A stretch of 56,141 bases of DNA from Ktedonobacteria bacterium (GTDB taxonomy: Bacteria > Chloroflexota > Ktedonobacteria > Ktedonobacterales > JACDGC01): contig DAIDHM010000140.1 in NCBI GenBank assembly GCA_027459705.1, forward strand, positions 1-56,141. Direction: 5' to 3'. The notes beneath the pieces were generated by a model. That model was given only the letters and a program-made list of their open reading frames with translations, made no database searches and was not told the DNA's origin. A program made the position numbers and the translations under genes. Below are positions 17,721 through 26,749 of the stretch, in pieces. The first letter of the stretch is position 1; the number at the start of each line of letters is the position of its first letter.

Positions 17721-19526
17721 ATGGATCAAACACACATCCGAAATTTTAGCATCATCGCGCATGTCGATCATGGCAAATCGACACTGGCCGATAGGCTGCT
17801 TGAATTTACCGGTACCCTGACGAAACGTGAAATGACCGCGCAAGTACTCGATCAGATGGATCTGGAACGCGAAAAGGGCATTACCATCAAAGCGCAAGCG
17901 GTGCGCATGCACTACACTGCCGATGATGGCCAAGAATATGAGTTGAATCTCATCGACACTCCCGGTCATGTCGACTTTAATTATGAAGTCTCGCGCAGCC
18001 TGGCAGCTTGCGAAGGGGCGCTGTTGGTGATCGATGCGGCGCAAGGGGTAGAGGCGCAGACCCTGGCAAATCTCTACCTGGCGGTCGAGGCGGATCTCGC
18101 GATCATTCCAGTCATCAATAAGATCGATCTCCCGAGCGCCCAGCCGGATAAAGTGAAAGAAGAGATCGAGACGATTATCGGTCTGCCCGCCGATGATGCC
18201 ATCCTGGCTTCCGCCAAAGAGGGCATTGGTACGCATGAGATCCTGGAAGCGATAGTGCGGCAGATTCCACCTCCCCGTGGCACGGAGACACACCCCACTC
18301 GCGCGCTCGTTTTCGATTCGAAGTATGACGCGTATAAAGGGGTTATCGCCTATGTTCGGCTGATGGATGGTGCGGTGGCGCAGGGCCAACGCATTCTGAT
18401 GCTGGCGACCGGTTCAACCGCTGAAGTGCTGGAAGTTGGCTATTTCAGTCCACAATTGATCGCTGTCCCCCAGCTGCAGACCGGGGAAGTTGGCTACATT
18501 GCGACCGGGCTGAAAAACGTGAAGGATTGCCGGGTTGGCGATACCATTACGCTTGCGGCGACGCCCGCTGAACAGGCCTTGCCCGGGTATCGGCCTGTAA
18601 AGCCGATGGTCTTCGCTGGATTGTATCCGGTGGAAGGCGAAGATTATCCATTGCTGCGCGATGCGCTTGATAGATTGCAACTCAACGACGCGGCGCTTGT
18701 CTATCAACCTGAAAGTTCAATCGCGCTTGGTTTTGGTTTTCGATGCGGTTTTCTCGGATTGCTGCATATGGAGATCATCCAGGAACGACTGGAACGAGAA
18801 TATGATCTGAATCTGTTGGCGACAGCGCCAAACGTGGAATATATCATTACACGGACCGATGGTAACCAGGTACACGTCGACAATCCAGCGGATCTGCCCC
18901 CGCCGACCGAGATCTCGCGCATCGAAGAGCCGGTGATGGATATCAGTATCTTCACCCCGAGCCGCTATATTGGCACCATCATGGAGCTCGTGATGGCACG
19001 ACGCGGGATATTTCAGGATATGAAACATATCGAGCAAGACCGTGTGCACCTTACCTACCGCATTCCACTGGCAGAGTTGATCATCGATTTCTATGATCAA
19101 CTGAAGTCGCGCACTCAGGGCTATGCCTCGCTGGACTACACCTTTGCAGAATATCAGGTAGCGGATCTGGTCAAGTTGGATATCCTCGTCAATGGCGATC
19201 CAGTTGACGCGCTCTCGCTTATTACCCACCGTGACAAAGCCTACAGCCAAGGACGGGCCCTGGCGGAACGGCTGAAAGAATTGATTCCTCGCCAGCTCTT
19301 CGAGGTGCCGATTCAAGCGGCCATTGGATCCAAAGTGGTGGCGCGCGAGACAGTCCGGGCAATGCGCAAGAATGTCCTCGCCAAGTGCTACGCTGGCGAC
19401 ATCACCCGCAAGATGAAGCTATTGAACAAGCAAAAGGAAGGCAAAAAACGCATGAAGCAGGTGGGATCGGTCGAGATTCCCCAGGAAGCCTTCATGGCAA
19501 TCTTGAGTCTGGATCGCAACGCGTAG
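17721..19526 (+). CDS. lepA: Elongation factor 4 (LepA), ribosome-associated GTPase
   Basis: A protein of 601 residues, the normal length. The G-domain motifs [23 protein letters not shown] and NKIDLPSA are followed by EF-G-like domains and the LepA-specific C-terminal domain ending [17 protein letters not shown]. LepA binds ribosomes, can back-translocate stalled complexes and helps initiation and ribosome assembly. The absence of EF-G domain IV and the presence of the C-terminal domain separate it from EF-G. A strong intrinsic terminator follows 11 bases after the stop. Confidence 0.96.
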   Translation: MDQTHIRNFSIIAHVDHGKSTLADRLLEFTGTLTKREMTAQVLDQMDLEREKGITIKAQAVRMHYTADDGQEYELNLIDTPGHVDFNYEVSRSLAACEGALLVIDAAQGVEAQTLANLYLAVEADLAIIPVINKIDLPSAQPDKVKEEIETIIGLPADDAILASAKEGIGTHEILEAIVRQIPPPRGTETHPTRALVFDSKYDAYKGVIAYVRLMDGAVAQGQRILMLATGSTAEVLEVGYFSPQLIAVPQLQTGEVGYIATGLKNVKDCRVGDTITLAATPAEQALPGYRPVKPMVFAGLYPVEGEDYPLLRDALDRLQLNDAALVYQPESSIALGFGFRCGFLGLLHMEIIQERLEREYDLNLLATAPNVEYIITRTDGNQVHVDNPADLPPPTEISRIEEPVMDISIFTPSRYIGTIMELVMARRGIFQDMKHIEQDRVHLTYRIPLAELIIDFYDQLKSRTQGYASLDYTFAEYQVADLVKLDILVNGDPVDALSLITHRDKAYSQGRALAERLKELIPRQLFEVPIQAAIGSKVVARETVRAMRKNVLAKCYAGDITRKMKLLNKQKEGKKRMKQVGSVEIPQEAFMAILSLDRNA

Positions 19527-19536
19527 GAAAAAGCGT

Positions 19537-19565
19537 ATGCGCGCGGCGCCATATGCCGCGCGCAT
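19537..19565 (+). terminator. Intrinsic terminator after lepA
   Basis: A perfect 11-bp GC-rich stem (19537-19547 and 19555-19565) with a seven-base loop, followed by a T-rich stretch. The rest of the gap up to 19785 shows nothing recognised. Confidence 0.8.
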
Positions 19566-19785
19566 TCTTCTGTATTATTCCAATCGCATCTGGTTGTCGC
19601 GGCACGTGCTCTGACAACTGGGTCCCGAGTTCACGACCATCAGTGAAAACACGTGGCCATGCATCGCCAATGTCCGATAAACAGCACTGATAAACGATCA
19701 GGCAATGATTGGCATCAGCTGTGCCATATCTGTCTGTTCAGTCCTCGTCTCATGTGTGAAATCACTCGCGTGCTATCAGGCCTTC

Positions 19786-19835
19786 TTGTCACTTGACAAA
19801 AAATCTGTTACACTTTGGCACACAAGCTGTTTCAC
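19786..19835 (+). promoter_or_regulatory. Operator-like region before the purine nucleoside phosphorylase gene
   Basis: A perfect palindrome TTGTCA-CT-TGACAA (19786-19799) contains a consensus -35 hexamer TTGACA (19793-19798). Downstream, CTGTTACAC (19805-19813) and CTGTTTCAC (19827-19835) are direct repeats 22 bases apart, about two helical turns. Together they look like binding sites for a regulator that covers the promoter. No clear -10 box falls at 17 bases. Confidence 0.4.
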
Positions 19836-19909
19836 AAAGAAGCAAGCAAGTAATTGAATTTGTCCGTTGCCAGCGAATTACAGGATGAGCGCCAATAGGA
19901 AGGGAGCAC

Positions 19910-20845
19910 ATGATGCAGAGGTTTGAAGCGCGGCGGTTACCGTCAGATGCTGCCCATCAAGCAGCGCGGTGGATACGTCAGACAGCGATGTATGCTGGCT
20001 CGCCGATGCCATGGCCCAAGGTCGGGATCATTCTGGGGTCCGGCCTCAATGATCTGTTACCAATGGTAGAGGTCGCGCAAACTATCGCTTATCAGGACAT
20101 CCCCCATTTTCCACCCACGACCGTCGCAGGGCATAGCGGTCAACTCGATATTGGCACCCTGCATGATGTGCCGGTCGCATTGCTCAGGGGGCGCTTTCAT
20201 CTCTATGAAGGCCACTCGCCAGAGCTTCTCGCGCTGCCGGTGCGAACGCTGCACGCGCTTGGCGTAGAGACGTTGATTGTCACGAACGCTGCCGGTGGAC
20301 TGAACCCCGCGTTCCATCAAGGCGACCTCATGGTAATGCGCGATCATATCGGGTTGCCGACGCTGGGTGGACAGAATCCCTTGATAGGGCCAAATGATGA
20401 AGCGGTTGGGCCACGTTTCGTTCCGATGGGCGCCGCATATGATGCCGAGATGATCGAATGGTTGCGGAACATTGCCAAGCAAGCGCATGTCAAATTACAT
20501 GAAGGGGTGTACATCATGGTGGCGGGACCCACGTATGAGACGCCTGCCGAATTGCGCGCATTGCGTTTCCTGGGGGCTGATGCGGTGGGCATGTCTACCG
20601 TGCCAGAGGTTATTGCCGCGCGCCACCTGGGGATGAAAGTGCTTGGCATCAGTTGTATTACGAACGCGGCCACGCCTGAGGAGGCGACTTCCGTCAACCA
20701 TGATGAAGTGCTTCAGGGTGCTCGCGCCACCCTGCCGCACCTCGATCGCCTCTTGAGCGACTTCTTTCGAGCGCTGTCCCAGAAAGAAATCGCTCAAGAT
20801 TCATTGGTGGATCATGGCCGATGGTGGGATGAGCACCAGGAATGA
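19910..20845 (+). CDS. Purine nucleoside phosphorylase, trimeric (NP-I class II) family
   Basis: A protein of 311 residues. Visible landmarks are GIILGSGL, the phosphate/ribose site VAGHSG, RGRFHLYEGH, VTNAAGGLN, the base-site MVAGPTYETPAELRALRFLGADAVGMSTVPEVI and the closing ISCITNAA. These place it with trimeric PNPs of the human/PunA type. It cleaves (deoxy)guanosine and inosine with phosphate in purine salvage. Two ATGs adjoin (19910, 19913). The AGGGAG site at 19901 fits the second slightly better. A complex operator-like region lies upstream. The gene converges with the MIP18-type gene. Confidence 0.92.
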   Translation: MMQRFEARRLPSDAAHQAARWIRQTAMYAGSPMPWPKVGIILGSGLNDLLPMVEVAQTIAYQDIPHFPPTTVAGHSGQLDIGTLHDVPVALLRGRFHLYEGHSPELLALPVRTLHALGVETLIVTNAAGGLNPAFHQGDLMVMRDHIGLPTLGGQNPLIGPNDEAVGPRFVPMGAAYDAEMIEWLRNIAKQAHVKLHEGVYIMVAGPTYETPAELRALRFLGADAVGMSTVPEVIAARHLGMKVLGISCITNAATPEEATSVNHDEVLQGARATLPHLDRLLSDFFRALSQKEIAQDSLVDHGRWWDEHQE

Positions 20846-20864
20846 CCCGAACAGCGCATCACCT

Positions 20865-21185
20865 TCAGGCGATGCCCAGCTCCCATCGCGCGTCCTCACT
20901 CATCTTGTCCGGCGTCCAAGGTGGATCAAACGTCAATTCAACCAGGCATTCACTGACCCCAGGAACGGACCGTACCTTTAGGGCGACATCTTCCATCACT
21001 TCTGGCGCGGCAGGACAGCCGATGGCAGTGAGCGTCATAGTCACCCTGACTTCGCCCCCATCCTTGACCTGGACCCCATAGACCAGGCCGAGGTCGACGA
21101 TGTTGACGGGAATCTCGGGATCATAGCACTCATGCAAGGCTTCATCGACCTGATCAAGATCGACACCGTGGACGATATTAGCCAT
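20865..21185 (-). CDS. MIP18/DUF59-family iron-sulfur cluster assembly protein
   Basis: A protein of 106 residues that is a single MIP18 (DUF59) domain: the conserved YDPEIPVNIVDLGLVYGV, then MTLTAIGCPAAPEVMEDVALKVRSVPGV with the one conserved Cys, and a C-terminal FDPPWTPDKMSEDARWELG. This C-terminal motif is typical of SufT/PaaD-type stand-alone proteins, which help mature Fe-S proteins. No suf genes are adjacent. An extended -10 element (TGT-TACAAT on the minus strand, 21265-21260) lies about 75 bases upstream. Confidence 0.9.
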   Translation of the reverse strand: MANIVHGVDLDQVDEALHECYDPEIPVNIVDLGLVYGVQVKDGGEVRVTMTLTAIGCPAAPEVMEDVALKVRSVPGVSECLVELTFDPPWTPDKMSEDARWELGIA

Positions 21186-21487
21186 TTAGTTACCTCTCTT
21201 GGTAGGCTGTAGGGGGACATGCGTATCATGGAGTTGGAGGATCATGATCGCCTCTTGGTATTGTAACAGATCCTTCATCGATGCGTTTATGTGTTGTATC
21301 TGGGCGATTTCACCCACCTGGCATTCTACATGCGAGTAAACGGTCGGATGGCTAGTGTGCCCTCAGTCACTAGTAGGCTGGCTGTCCTCATGTTACACTG
21401 ATCATGGAGATGCAAATGGCTTGTCCCGCAGGTAGCCATCTCGTTGGCGAAGAGCGCTGAGTGATCCATTTAAGATGCGGAGGTGCG
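21186..21487. other. Divergent intergenic region with two extended -10 elements
   Basis: For the minus-strand gene, TGTTACAAT (box 21265-21260). For the plus strand, TGTTACACT (box 21394-21399). Neither has a good -35. I see no gene in the region. Confidence 0.35.
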
Positions 21488-21862
21488 GTGATCGCTAAAC
21501 ACATACTTCTTGTTGATGATACAGAAGATCTGACTCGGTTGATGCGTACTATTTTGGAAGATGATCACCATAAGGTTTCCGTCCTGGATACCGGCCGTGG
21601 CGTTCTAGAATATGTCCGCCTCAATTCACCAGATCTCATCATTTTGGATCTGCGTTTAGGCGACGTCTCTGGCATTGCGGTGCTCAGTGAACTGAAGAGC
21701 GATCCTGAAACCGCGGGGATTCCGGTCGTGGTTTTTACCGCATCGCTCATCGATGCCGAGAAGGCTCAGCGGATGATCGCAGAAACTCCGCGGATGTATG
21801 AAGGCACCCGCGTATTACAGAAACCGTTCGATCTTGATCAACTCCTGAACTTGATCAGTTAG
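21488..21862 (+). CDS. Single-domain response regulator (CheY-like receiver)
   Basis: A protein of 124 residues from the GTG at 21488, which has GGAGG four bases upstream. An in-frame GTG at 21461 has no such site. The receiver fold is complete: the acidic pair in LLVDDTED, the phospho-acceptor Asp in LIILDLRLGDVSG, the Thr in VVVFTAS and the Lys in VLQKPF. No output domain and no adjacent histidine kinase, so it acts as a stand-alone receiver for a distant kinase or as a phosphate sink. Confidence 0.88.
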   Translation: MIAKHILLVDDTEDLTRLMRTILEDDHHKVSVLDTGRGVLEYVRLNSPDLIILDLRLGDVSGIAVLSELKSDPETAGIPVVVFTASLIDAEKAQRMIAETPRMYEGTRVLQKPFDLDQLLNLIS

Positions 21863-21925
21863 CAGGCTTGCGAGACAACCCTGTTGGTAAGACACGTGGT
21901 TGGGTAGGAGTGGAGGAGCAACGAC

Positions 21926-22171
21926 ATGGCGAAAGATGGGAAGCGAGGCGGGTCCTCGCTGGGTTTCATCCTGGGCATTCTGTTTGGAATCGCTGTGGGC
22001 ATTTTGCTAGCGATTCTGTTCGCGCCCCAATCGGGCGAAGAGACACGCGGCAAGCTAAATGCTCAGAGCGACGAGATGCGCAAACGCTATCAGGAAGCGC
22101 TCGACCAGGGCCGCGAAGCTTATGGTCGCGCGCGCGAAGAAGTGATGACGCGCATGAAGCAACAAGGCTAG
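21926..22171 (+). CDS. YtxH-family small membrane protein
   Basis: A protein of 81 residues: a charged N-terminus, a Gly-rich helix (about 11-33) ending in FAPQSGEETR, then an amphipathic charged helix with Arg/Glu repeats. This is the YtxH (general stress/gas-vesicle-protein-like) signature, PxSGxETR after the membrane helix. Function is not established in general; members are often stress induced. GAGGAG precedes the ATG by seven bases. It may share a transcript with the receiver gene 63 bases upstream. A hairpin follows. Confidence 0.85.
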   Translation: MAKDGKRGGSSLGFILGILFGIAVGILLAILFAPQSGEETRGKLNAQSDEMRKRYQEALDQGREAYGRAREEVMTRMKQQG

Positions 22172-22203
22172 TTGGACTGAGTAGGTCGAAATATATCTCG
22201 CAG

Positions 22204-22234
22204 GCGAGGAGATCGATGAAAGTCGACTCCTCGC
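22204..22234 (+). terminator. Terminator-like hairpin after the YtxH gene
   Basis: Arms 22204-22216 and 22223-22234 pair over 12 bp with one bulged A, six-base loop. Confidence 0.55.
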
Positions 22235-22346
22235 TATGGTCATATGCGATACTTGCAGAGGGGGAGTGCCTCTATCTTGCGCTCGTCCCTGGCAACGTAT
22301 TCGTGCCCCCCAACATCGCTCATTGTGGAAACGGGAGACGCTTCGC

Positions 22347-23225
22347 ATGTCACTGGACTTTGGCTGGGTTATCCAGCCCGTACCCTTGGCAGAGATGACC
22401 CTGCCTGATCTTATGGCATATAACCGTGCATCACTCGACATGTTGGCCGATCGCTTCACGACCATATGGATGGAGGATCATTTCCAATGGGATGATCGCG
22501 CTGTCCTGGAAGCTTGGACAGCCTTGACGTACTTCGCGGCACTCTATCCCCGCATGCGAGTTGGTCACATTGTTCTGGGTCAGAGTTATCGCAATCCGGC
22601 ATTGACCGCGAAGATGGCGGCTACACTGCAGTATCTTACCGGTGGACGCTGCATCCTTGGCCTTGGTGCCGGTTGGAAAGAGGATGAGTACCGCGCCTAT
22701 GGATATGCCTATCCTGAGCCGAAGGTGCGGGTGGAACAACTGGCGGATACCATCGAAATCTGTCGCGCACTCTGGACAGACGCACCGGCAACGTACCATG
22801 GGAAACAATACTCCATTGAAAAAGCCTATTGTAGTCCGCGACCAGACCCCATGATTCCGATTCATATCGGTGGTGGCGGTGAACAATTGACGTTGCGCGT
22901 CGTTGCAAGGACCGCCGATGCCTGGAATGGTAACTTCATTACACCTGAAGCCTATGCACATAAAGTGGAGGTCCTACGGAGACATTGCCAAGCAATTGGG
23001 CGAGATCCGCAGGAGATCGCTCTGACCTATTACACTGCGATTGATCTGCCTGATGATCCCATGCAAGCGACGCCGCGTAACTTTTTCACCTTTGGGCCAA
23101 CACCAGCGGAGGCTATCGCACAGATTGGCCAATTCTCCGCGCTGGGGGTAAGCCATATTCTCTTGCGCACGACAAACCTGCAGACCCTGCGACGCTTCCA
23201 GGATGATGTATTACCGCATATCTGA
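22347..23225 (+). CDS. LLM-class (luciferase-like) probable F420-dependent oxidoreductase
   Basis: A protein of 292 residues from the ATG at 22347 with GGGAGA eight bases upstream. The luciferase-like TIM barrel shows MWMEDHFQW-type N-terminal binding residues, the conserved GRCILGLGAGWKEDEYRAYGY, then PIHIGGGGEQLTLRVVARTADAWNG. The members with this GAGW...E/GGGG pattern mostly use F420, and a Ddn-like F420 protein lies at 34793, so F420 use is likely. Substrate unknown. The last codons and the stop lie inside a hairpin (23214-23234). Confidence 0.88.
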   Translation: MSLDFGWVIQPVPLAEMTLPDLMAYNRASLDMLADRFTTIWMEDHFQWDDRAVLEAWTALTYFAALYPRMRVGHIVLGQSYRNPALTAKMAATLQYLTGGRCILGLGAGWKEDEYRAYGYAYPEPKVRVEQLADTIEICRALWTDAPATYHGKQYSIEKAYCSPRPDPMIPIHIGGGGEQLTLRVVARTADAWNGNFITPEAYAHKVEVLRRHCQAIGRDPQEIALTYYTAIDLPDDPMQATPRNFFTFGPTPAEAIAQIGQFSALGVSHILLRTTNLQTLRRFQDDVLPHI

Positions 23226-23234
23226 GATATGCGG
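23214..23234. terminator. Hairpin with the stop codon in its loop
   Basis: A perfect 9-bp stem (23214-23222 and 23226-23234) whose three-base loop is the TGA stop of the LLM gene. It lies between convergent genes and could end both transcripts. Confidence 0.45.
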
Positions 23235-23271
23235 ATGCTACTGGCACTGCGTGCGAGCAGGGCGGTTCCTT

Positions 23272-23844
23272 TTACACGCTGGCATGTTCCGCGAGGTCGG
23301 CGGCGATCCGCTCGAGCGCGTCGCCGGGTGAGGTGCTTTGCCACGGCATTGGCGTGGCCTCTGGATGAATAAAATCATGCTCGATCATATGCGTCAGCAA
23401 ATGTAGGAAAGGCGCGTAATAGTCATTGGGATCCAGCAACACGATTGGCTTGGCATGCTGATGGAGTTGGCGGGTTGTCATGACGGTGATCAATTCATCC
23501 AGGGTGCCCAATCCGCCTGGCAGGACGATGAACGCATCAGCGTTTAGCTCCATCCAGGCCTTGCGATCATGCATGGATGTGGTAATGATCGTTTCGGTCA
23601 CAGTCGGACTCCCCCAACCCCAGGCATGCATGAATTCTGGCAAGACCCCGATGACATGACCACCCGCGGACAATGCTCCCTCGCGAACCGCGCCCATCAG
23701 GCCACGTTGCCCTGCGCCATAAATCAATCGCGCGCCACTGTTGGCGATAGCTATACCTGTAGCCTGACCAAGTGCACGATCTGCTGGTGACCCTTCGCGA
23801 GATGCACAGAATACCGCTATTGCGCGCCCATCTAACACTGTCAT
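23272..23844 (-). CDS. LOG-family (TIGR00730) phosphoribohydrolase-like protein
   Basis: A protein of 190 residues. The Rossmann-like fold shows VFCASREGS at the N-terminus, YGAGQRGLMGAV, and the signature PGGLGTLDE at 109-117, with the catalytic Arg/Glu arrangement KAWMEL...PGGLGTLDEL. LOG proteins release the base from cytokinin nucleoside monophosphates or similar nucleotides. Bacterial members also act on AMP-like substrates. AGGTGG lies six bases before the ATG. It converges with the LLM gene. Confidence 0.9.
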   Translation of the reverse strand: MTVLDGRAIAVFCASREGSPADRALGQATGIAIANSGARLIYGAGQRGLMGAVREGALSAGGHVIGVLPEFMHAWGWGSPTVTETIITTSMHDRKAWMELNADAFIVLPGGLGTLDELITVMTTRQLHQHAKPIVLLDPNDYYAPFLHLLTHMIEHDFIHPEATPMPWQSTSPGDALERIAADLAEHASV

Positions 23845-24260
23845 ACATGACCACCTTTTCTACAACTTCCTTCCCCATCATACAGCATGTTGCCTATATC
23901 CCTTTTGGCGTTCCAGACCGCACTGATGAACGAATGCAGAGGATAATCATGATAAATACACAAGTGGCACACAGCTAATAGCAACTCCTGGCCTCACTTT
24001 TGCACATAGGGCATGTCGCCCAGGAACTCTGGCTTGGGAGAACCTCTAGCCACTGCAAGCTAGAATCTGACAGGTATGGAACTGATAAACCTGGCGATGT
24101 GCGGCTAAGAACTGTGCAAAGCGCGCCAATTGGGCAGGAAGTTCGTTCTACATAGCAGAGAGGGTCGGCGAGGTGTGTTGAACATCGTCATTCTACGCGA
24201 GTGACGAGCCAACGAGATGAGAGTACGCTGTGATATGCGTCACGATTGCCCTCGCTATTC

Positions 24261-24290
24261 CTGACACCAACGGCAACGCTGATGTATAAT
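24261..24290 (+). promoter_or_regulatory. Strong sigma70-type promoter
   Basis: CTGACA (24261-24266), an 18-base spacer and a consensus TATAAT (24285-24290). It serves the small gene at 24346 and perhaps htpX. The gap 23845-24260 shows no other recognised feature. Confidence 0.7.
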
Positions 24291-24345
24291 TCAGAGAGGG
24301 TGACGTGCGAACCCATACGTGACCCGGTGGAAAAAGGAGCGCGTT

Positions 24346-24696
24346 GTGAACGCTTACGAACAACTGCTGGTCATCCGCGATCGGCTCGAACATAACGGCG
24401 CGAGTGAAGATTCTATCGATCTGGTAGATAAATTTATCGCACGAGCATCAACCGAACGTGATAGTTCCACGAGTGTGCCGATGGCGATGATGGTGCGTCA
24501 TTTGCTGCGTCAGCGCGAGTCGCTCGACAACTATGCAATCTATAATGACCTGCAAGAGTTGCTCGAGACCGCGCATGGCACGCGTGTGGAGCGCGATGAC
24601 GACGATGCGCCGTATGCGTATGAAGAGGAACACAAACCCCGTCCCCACTCATACTACAAACAACAGAAAACGAAAGAGCACGACCAAAAAAAGTAG
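24346..24696 (+). CDS. Small hypothetical charged protein
   Basis: A protein of 116 residues from the GTG at 24346 with AAGGAG six bases upstream. Residues 1-85 are predicted helical and soluble. The tail (about 86-116) is very rich in Asp, Glu, Lys and Tyr and likely disordered. I recognise no family. A consensus promoter precedes it and a hairpin overlaps its stop codon. htpX follows 102 bases later. Confidence 0.6.
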   Translation: MNAYEQLLVIRDRLEHNGASEDSIDLVDKFIARASTERDSSTSVPMAMMVRHLLRQRESLDNYAIYNDLQELLETAHGTRVERDDDDAPYAYEEEHKPRPHSYYKQQKTKEHDQKK

Positions 24697-24703
24697 TCGT
24701 GCT
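24677..24703 (+). terminator. Hairpin overlapping the stop codon
   Basis: A perfect 8-bp stem, 24677-24684 with 24696-24703. The loop is A-rich and the TAG stop spans 24694-24696. It may reduce read-through into htpX. Confidence 0.4.
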
Positions 24704-24798
24704 GTGCTGAGAGCTCAAAACTGCGTACAATCCAGCAATGGGTTATGCGCCAGGTTGCATTGAACTCTCAGTTGCGCCCCCGAAAGGAGGGCAATCTG

Positions 24799-25746
24799 AT
24801 GCGTCGTCCAACGTGGTATCGCCCGGATACGGGCCTGACCATTCGCATGATCATGACGATGGTCTTTCTCTTAGCATTGTATGCCGCCTTCATCCTGGTG
24901 CTGGGATCGGTCACCCACAGTTTTATCATCTTCGTGTTAATCGCGTTGGTCCTCGCGGGCCTGCAGTTGTTCTATGCTGATAAGATCGCGCTGTTTTCCA
25001 TGAACGCGCGTGAAGTGTCGCCACAACAAGCACCTGATCTGTATGCGATGGTGGAGCGCCTGGCACAGCAAGCTAATCTGCCGATGCCGAAGATCTATAT
25101 TGCCGACACCTCCGTCCCCAATGCGTTTGCGACAGGTCGCAATGAGCGCAACGCCGTGATCTGTGTGACGACCGGTATTATGAACCGGCTCAACAACGCG
25201 GAGATGGAAGCTGTGCTGGCCCACGAGATGACCCATATCCTGAACCGCGATATCCTGATTATGACGATCGCGACTTTCTTCGCGATGATGGTGCAGTTGA
25301 TCTTGCGGTCGCTCTATTGGACAGGTCTGTTTGGTGGGTTCGGGGGCGGCTATGGTGGCCGACGCGGCCGCAATGACAATGGCGCTGGCGCTTTCCTGAT
25401 CATTTTCTTGGTAACGGCGATTGTTTCGGTGGTCAGTTTCATCATGACCCGCACGCTCTCACGGTATCGTGAGTATGCCGCTGACCGAGGTTCCGCGCTC
25501 TTGACCGGCTCGCCAGGCAACCTGGCTTCGGCGCTGATGAAGATCAGCGATTCGATATCCGGTGGACGCATTCCCAATAAAGACTTGCGCGACGCGCAAC
25601 CTGCCAGTGCGTTGATGATTGCGCCGCTGGCCGTGAATGGTGATGACCTGGGTGAGTTGTTCTCGACGCATCCTTCGACCCAGCACCGCATCGAGAAGTT
25701 GATGGCGATGCAGGCGCAGATGGAAGCGGCACCGCGCACCCATTGA
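24799..25746 (+). CDS. htpX: Membrane zinc metalloprotease HtpX (M48B)
   Basis: A protein of 315 residues from the ATG at 24799 with AAGGAGG eight bases upstream. Two N-terminal helices (about 17-60) and a further pair around 155-215 flank the active site. The zinc motif HEMTH is at 142-146, with the third ligand Glu in YREYAADRGSALLTG. HtpX degrades misfolded membrane proteins. A Gly/Arg-rich loop GGFGGGYGGRRGRND lies between the later helices. The PspAB-like gene follows after about 100 bases, as in many actinobacteria, pointing to membrane-stress quality control. Confidence 0.94.
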   Translation: MRRPTWYRPDTGLTIRMIMTMVFLLALYAAFILVLGSVTHSFIIFVLIALVLAGLQLFYADKIALFSMNAREVSPQQAPDLYAMVERLAQQANLPMPKIYIADTSVPNAFATGRNERNAVICVTTGIMNRLNNAEMEAVLAHEMTHILNRDILIMTIATFFAMMVQLILRSLYWTGLFGGFGGGYGGRRGRNDNGAGAFLIIFLVTAIVSVVSFIMTRTLSRYREYAADRGSALLTGSPGNLASALMKISDSISGGRIPNKDLRDAQPASALMIAPLAVNGDDLGELFSTHPSTQHRIEKLMAMQAQMEAAPRTH

Positions 25747-25774
25747 TCCATAGCGAGACAAAACGCGGATTGGA

Positions 25775-25807
25775 CCGACAGTCAGGGAGTTTCTCCTTGA
25801 CTGTCGG
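25775..25807 (+). terminator. Terminator-like hairpin between htpX and the PspAB-like gene
   Basis: A 15-bp stem with one wobble (25775-25789 and 25793-25807) and a TTT loop. No U run follows, so partial termination or mRNA protection is possible. Confidence 0.6.
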
Positions 25808-25848
25808 TGGCGCAATTCTCCTCCAGGGTGAGGTGAAAGGAACCGCAC

Positions 25849-26430
25849 GTGGGCTTTTTTGACGCGCTCTTCGGTCGCACTAAGCCAGTTTCTCCAGCGA
25901 AGAATGAGCGTCTCTTCGCGATTTCGACCGCGGAAGATACGCTACGCACTGAGGAAGAGATGCAGTCCGCCAATACTTCGGGTATCTGCTTCCGGGGTAT
26001 CGCATCCACGCCTTTCCGTCAGATTCAGCAGGAACTCGAAGACCTGCTGAAGGTCGCAGCCAAAGATACGCCGATGACCGTCCGACCATTCGAGGATACG
26101 CTGGGCTATAAATGGATGATCTTTGATAGCACTGATTTTCAAGAACTCGTCACTATCATTCATATGGTCAGTCAGCAATTGATCGATGAAGGGTATGGCG
26201 AACAACTCCTTTCCGCAGTCTTCCGCTTCAACGACGTGAATAGCAAGCCGGTCTATTTCATCTATAACTATAAACGCGGGATGTTCTATCCTTTCGTACC
26301 CCGTCCCGACAGCCATAGCCGCAATCGTAACAATCCGGATGAATTGCGCCTGGCGACGGTCCTGGGGAAAGATCTGCCGATGGAGCGCGAATACGAGCGC
26401 TGGTATGCGATGTGGGATCTGCCTTTCTGA
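25849..26430 (+). CDS. PspAB-like protein (PspA-associated)
   Basis: A protein of 193 residues from the GTG at 25849 with AAAGGA seven bases upstream. The N-terminus MGFFDALFGRTKPV closely follows the actinobacterial PspAB N-terminus as I remember it, and the body (SGICFRG..., YKWMIFDSTDFQELVTIIHMVSQQL, FYPFVP, RWYAMWDLPF) fits this soluble family. PspAB is encoded with PspA/PspAA or HtpX and is presumed to act in the envelope-stress response. Its biochemical role is unknown. Here the partner is HtpX, with no pspA nearby. Confidence 0.8.
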   Translation: MGFFDALFGRTKPVSPAKNERLFAISTAEDTLRTEEEMQSANTSGICFRGIASTPFRQIQQELEDLLKVAAKDTPMTVRPFEDTLGYKWMIFDSTDFQELVTIIHMVSQQLIDEGYGEQLLSAVFRFNDVNSKPVYFIYNYKRGMFYPFVPRPDSHSRNRNNPDELRLATVLGKDLPMEREYERWYAMWDLPF

Positions 26431-26749
26431 TTGCCGCATAGCTCCTTCTCCGCTACACTGCTGCCCTGCCACCCTGTGGTGATGGTACATTTTACGTGTT
26501 TGCCCGCGGTGGAGGTGTACCACGCGCTGTTTCTGGAGTCAGCGAGCAATGATCACCTCTACGCGTGACGCAATATCGACTCTTCAGCAAGCTTCCCTTT
26601 AACTTCTGAGCGGAAAGCGGAATCTCGTTGCAGTCCCATATGCACTGGCTGGTCGGAGAGACGACCCGCAGATATTGAAACACACAACAATCTGATGGGC
26701 ATGCCTGAGCCAACAACTCATCAGCCTGCTCAGCGAGGAGATGCCTGCG
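26431..26749. other. Intergenic stretch, nothing recognised
   Basis: About 320 bases between the PspAB-like and Nudix genes. I see no gene, promoter of good quality or hairpin. Confidence 0.5.

Noticed and set aside
17481-18389. 302-codon minus-strand open frame
   Set aside because: Antisense of azlD and lepA. No domain recognised.
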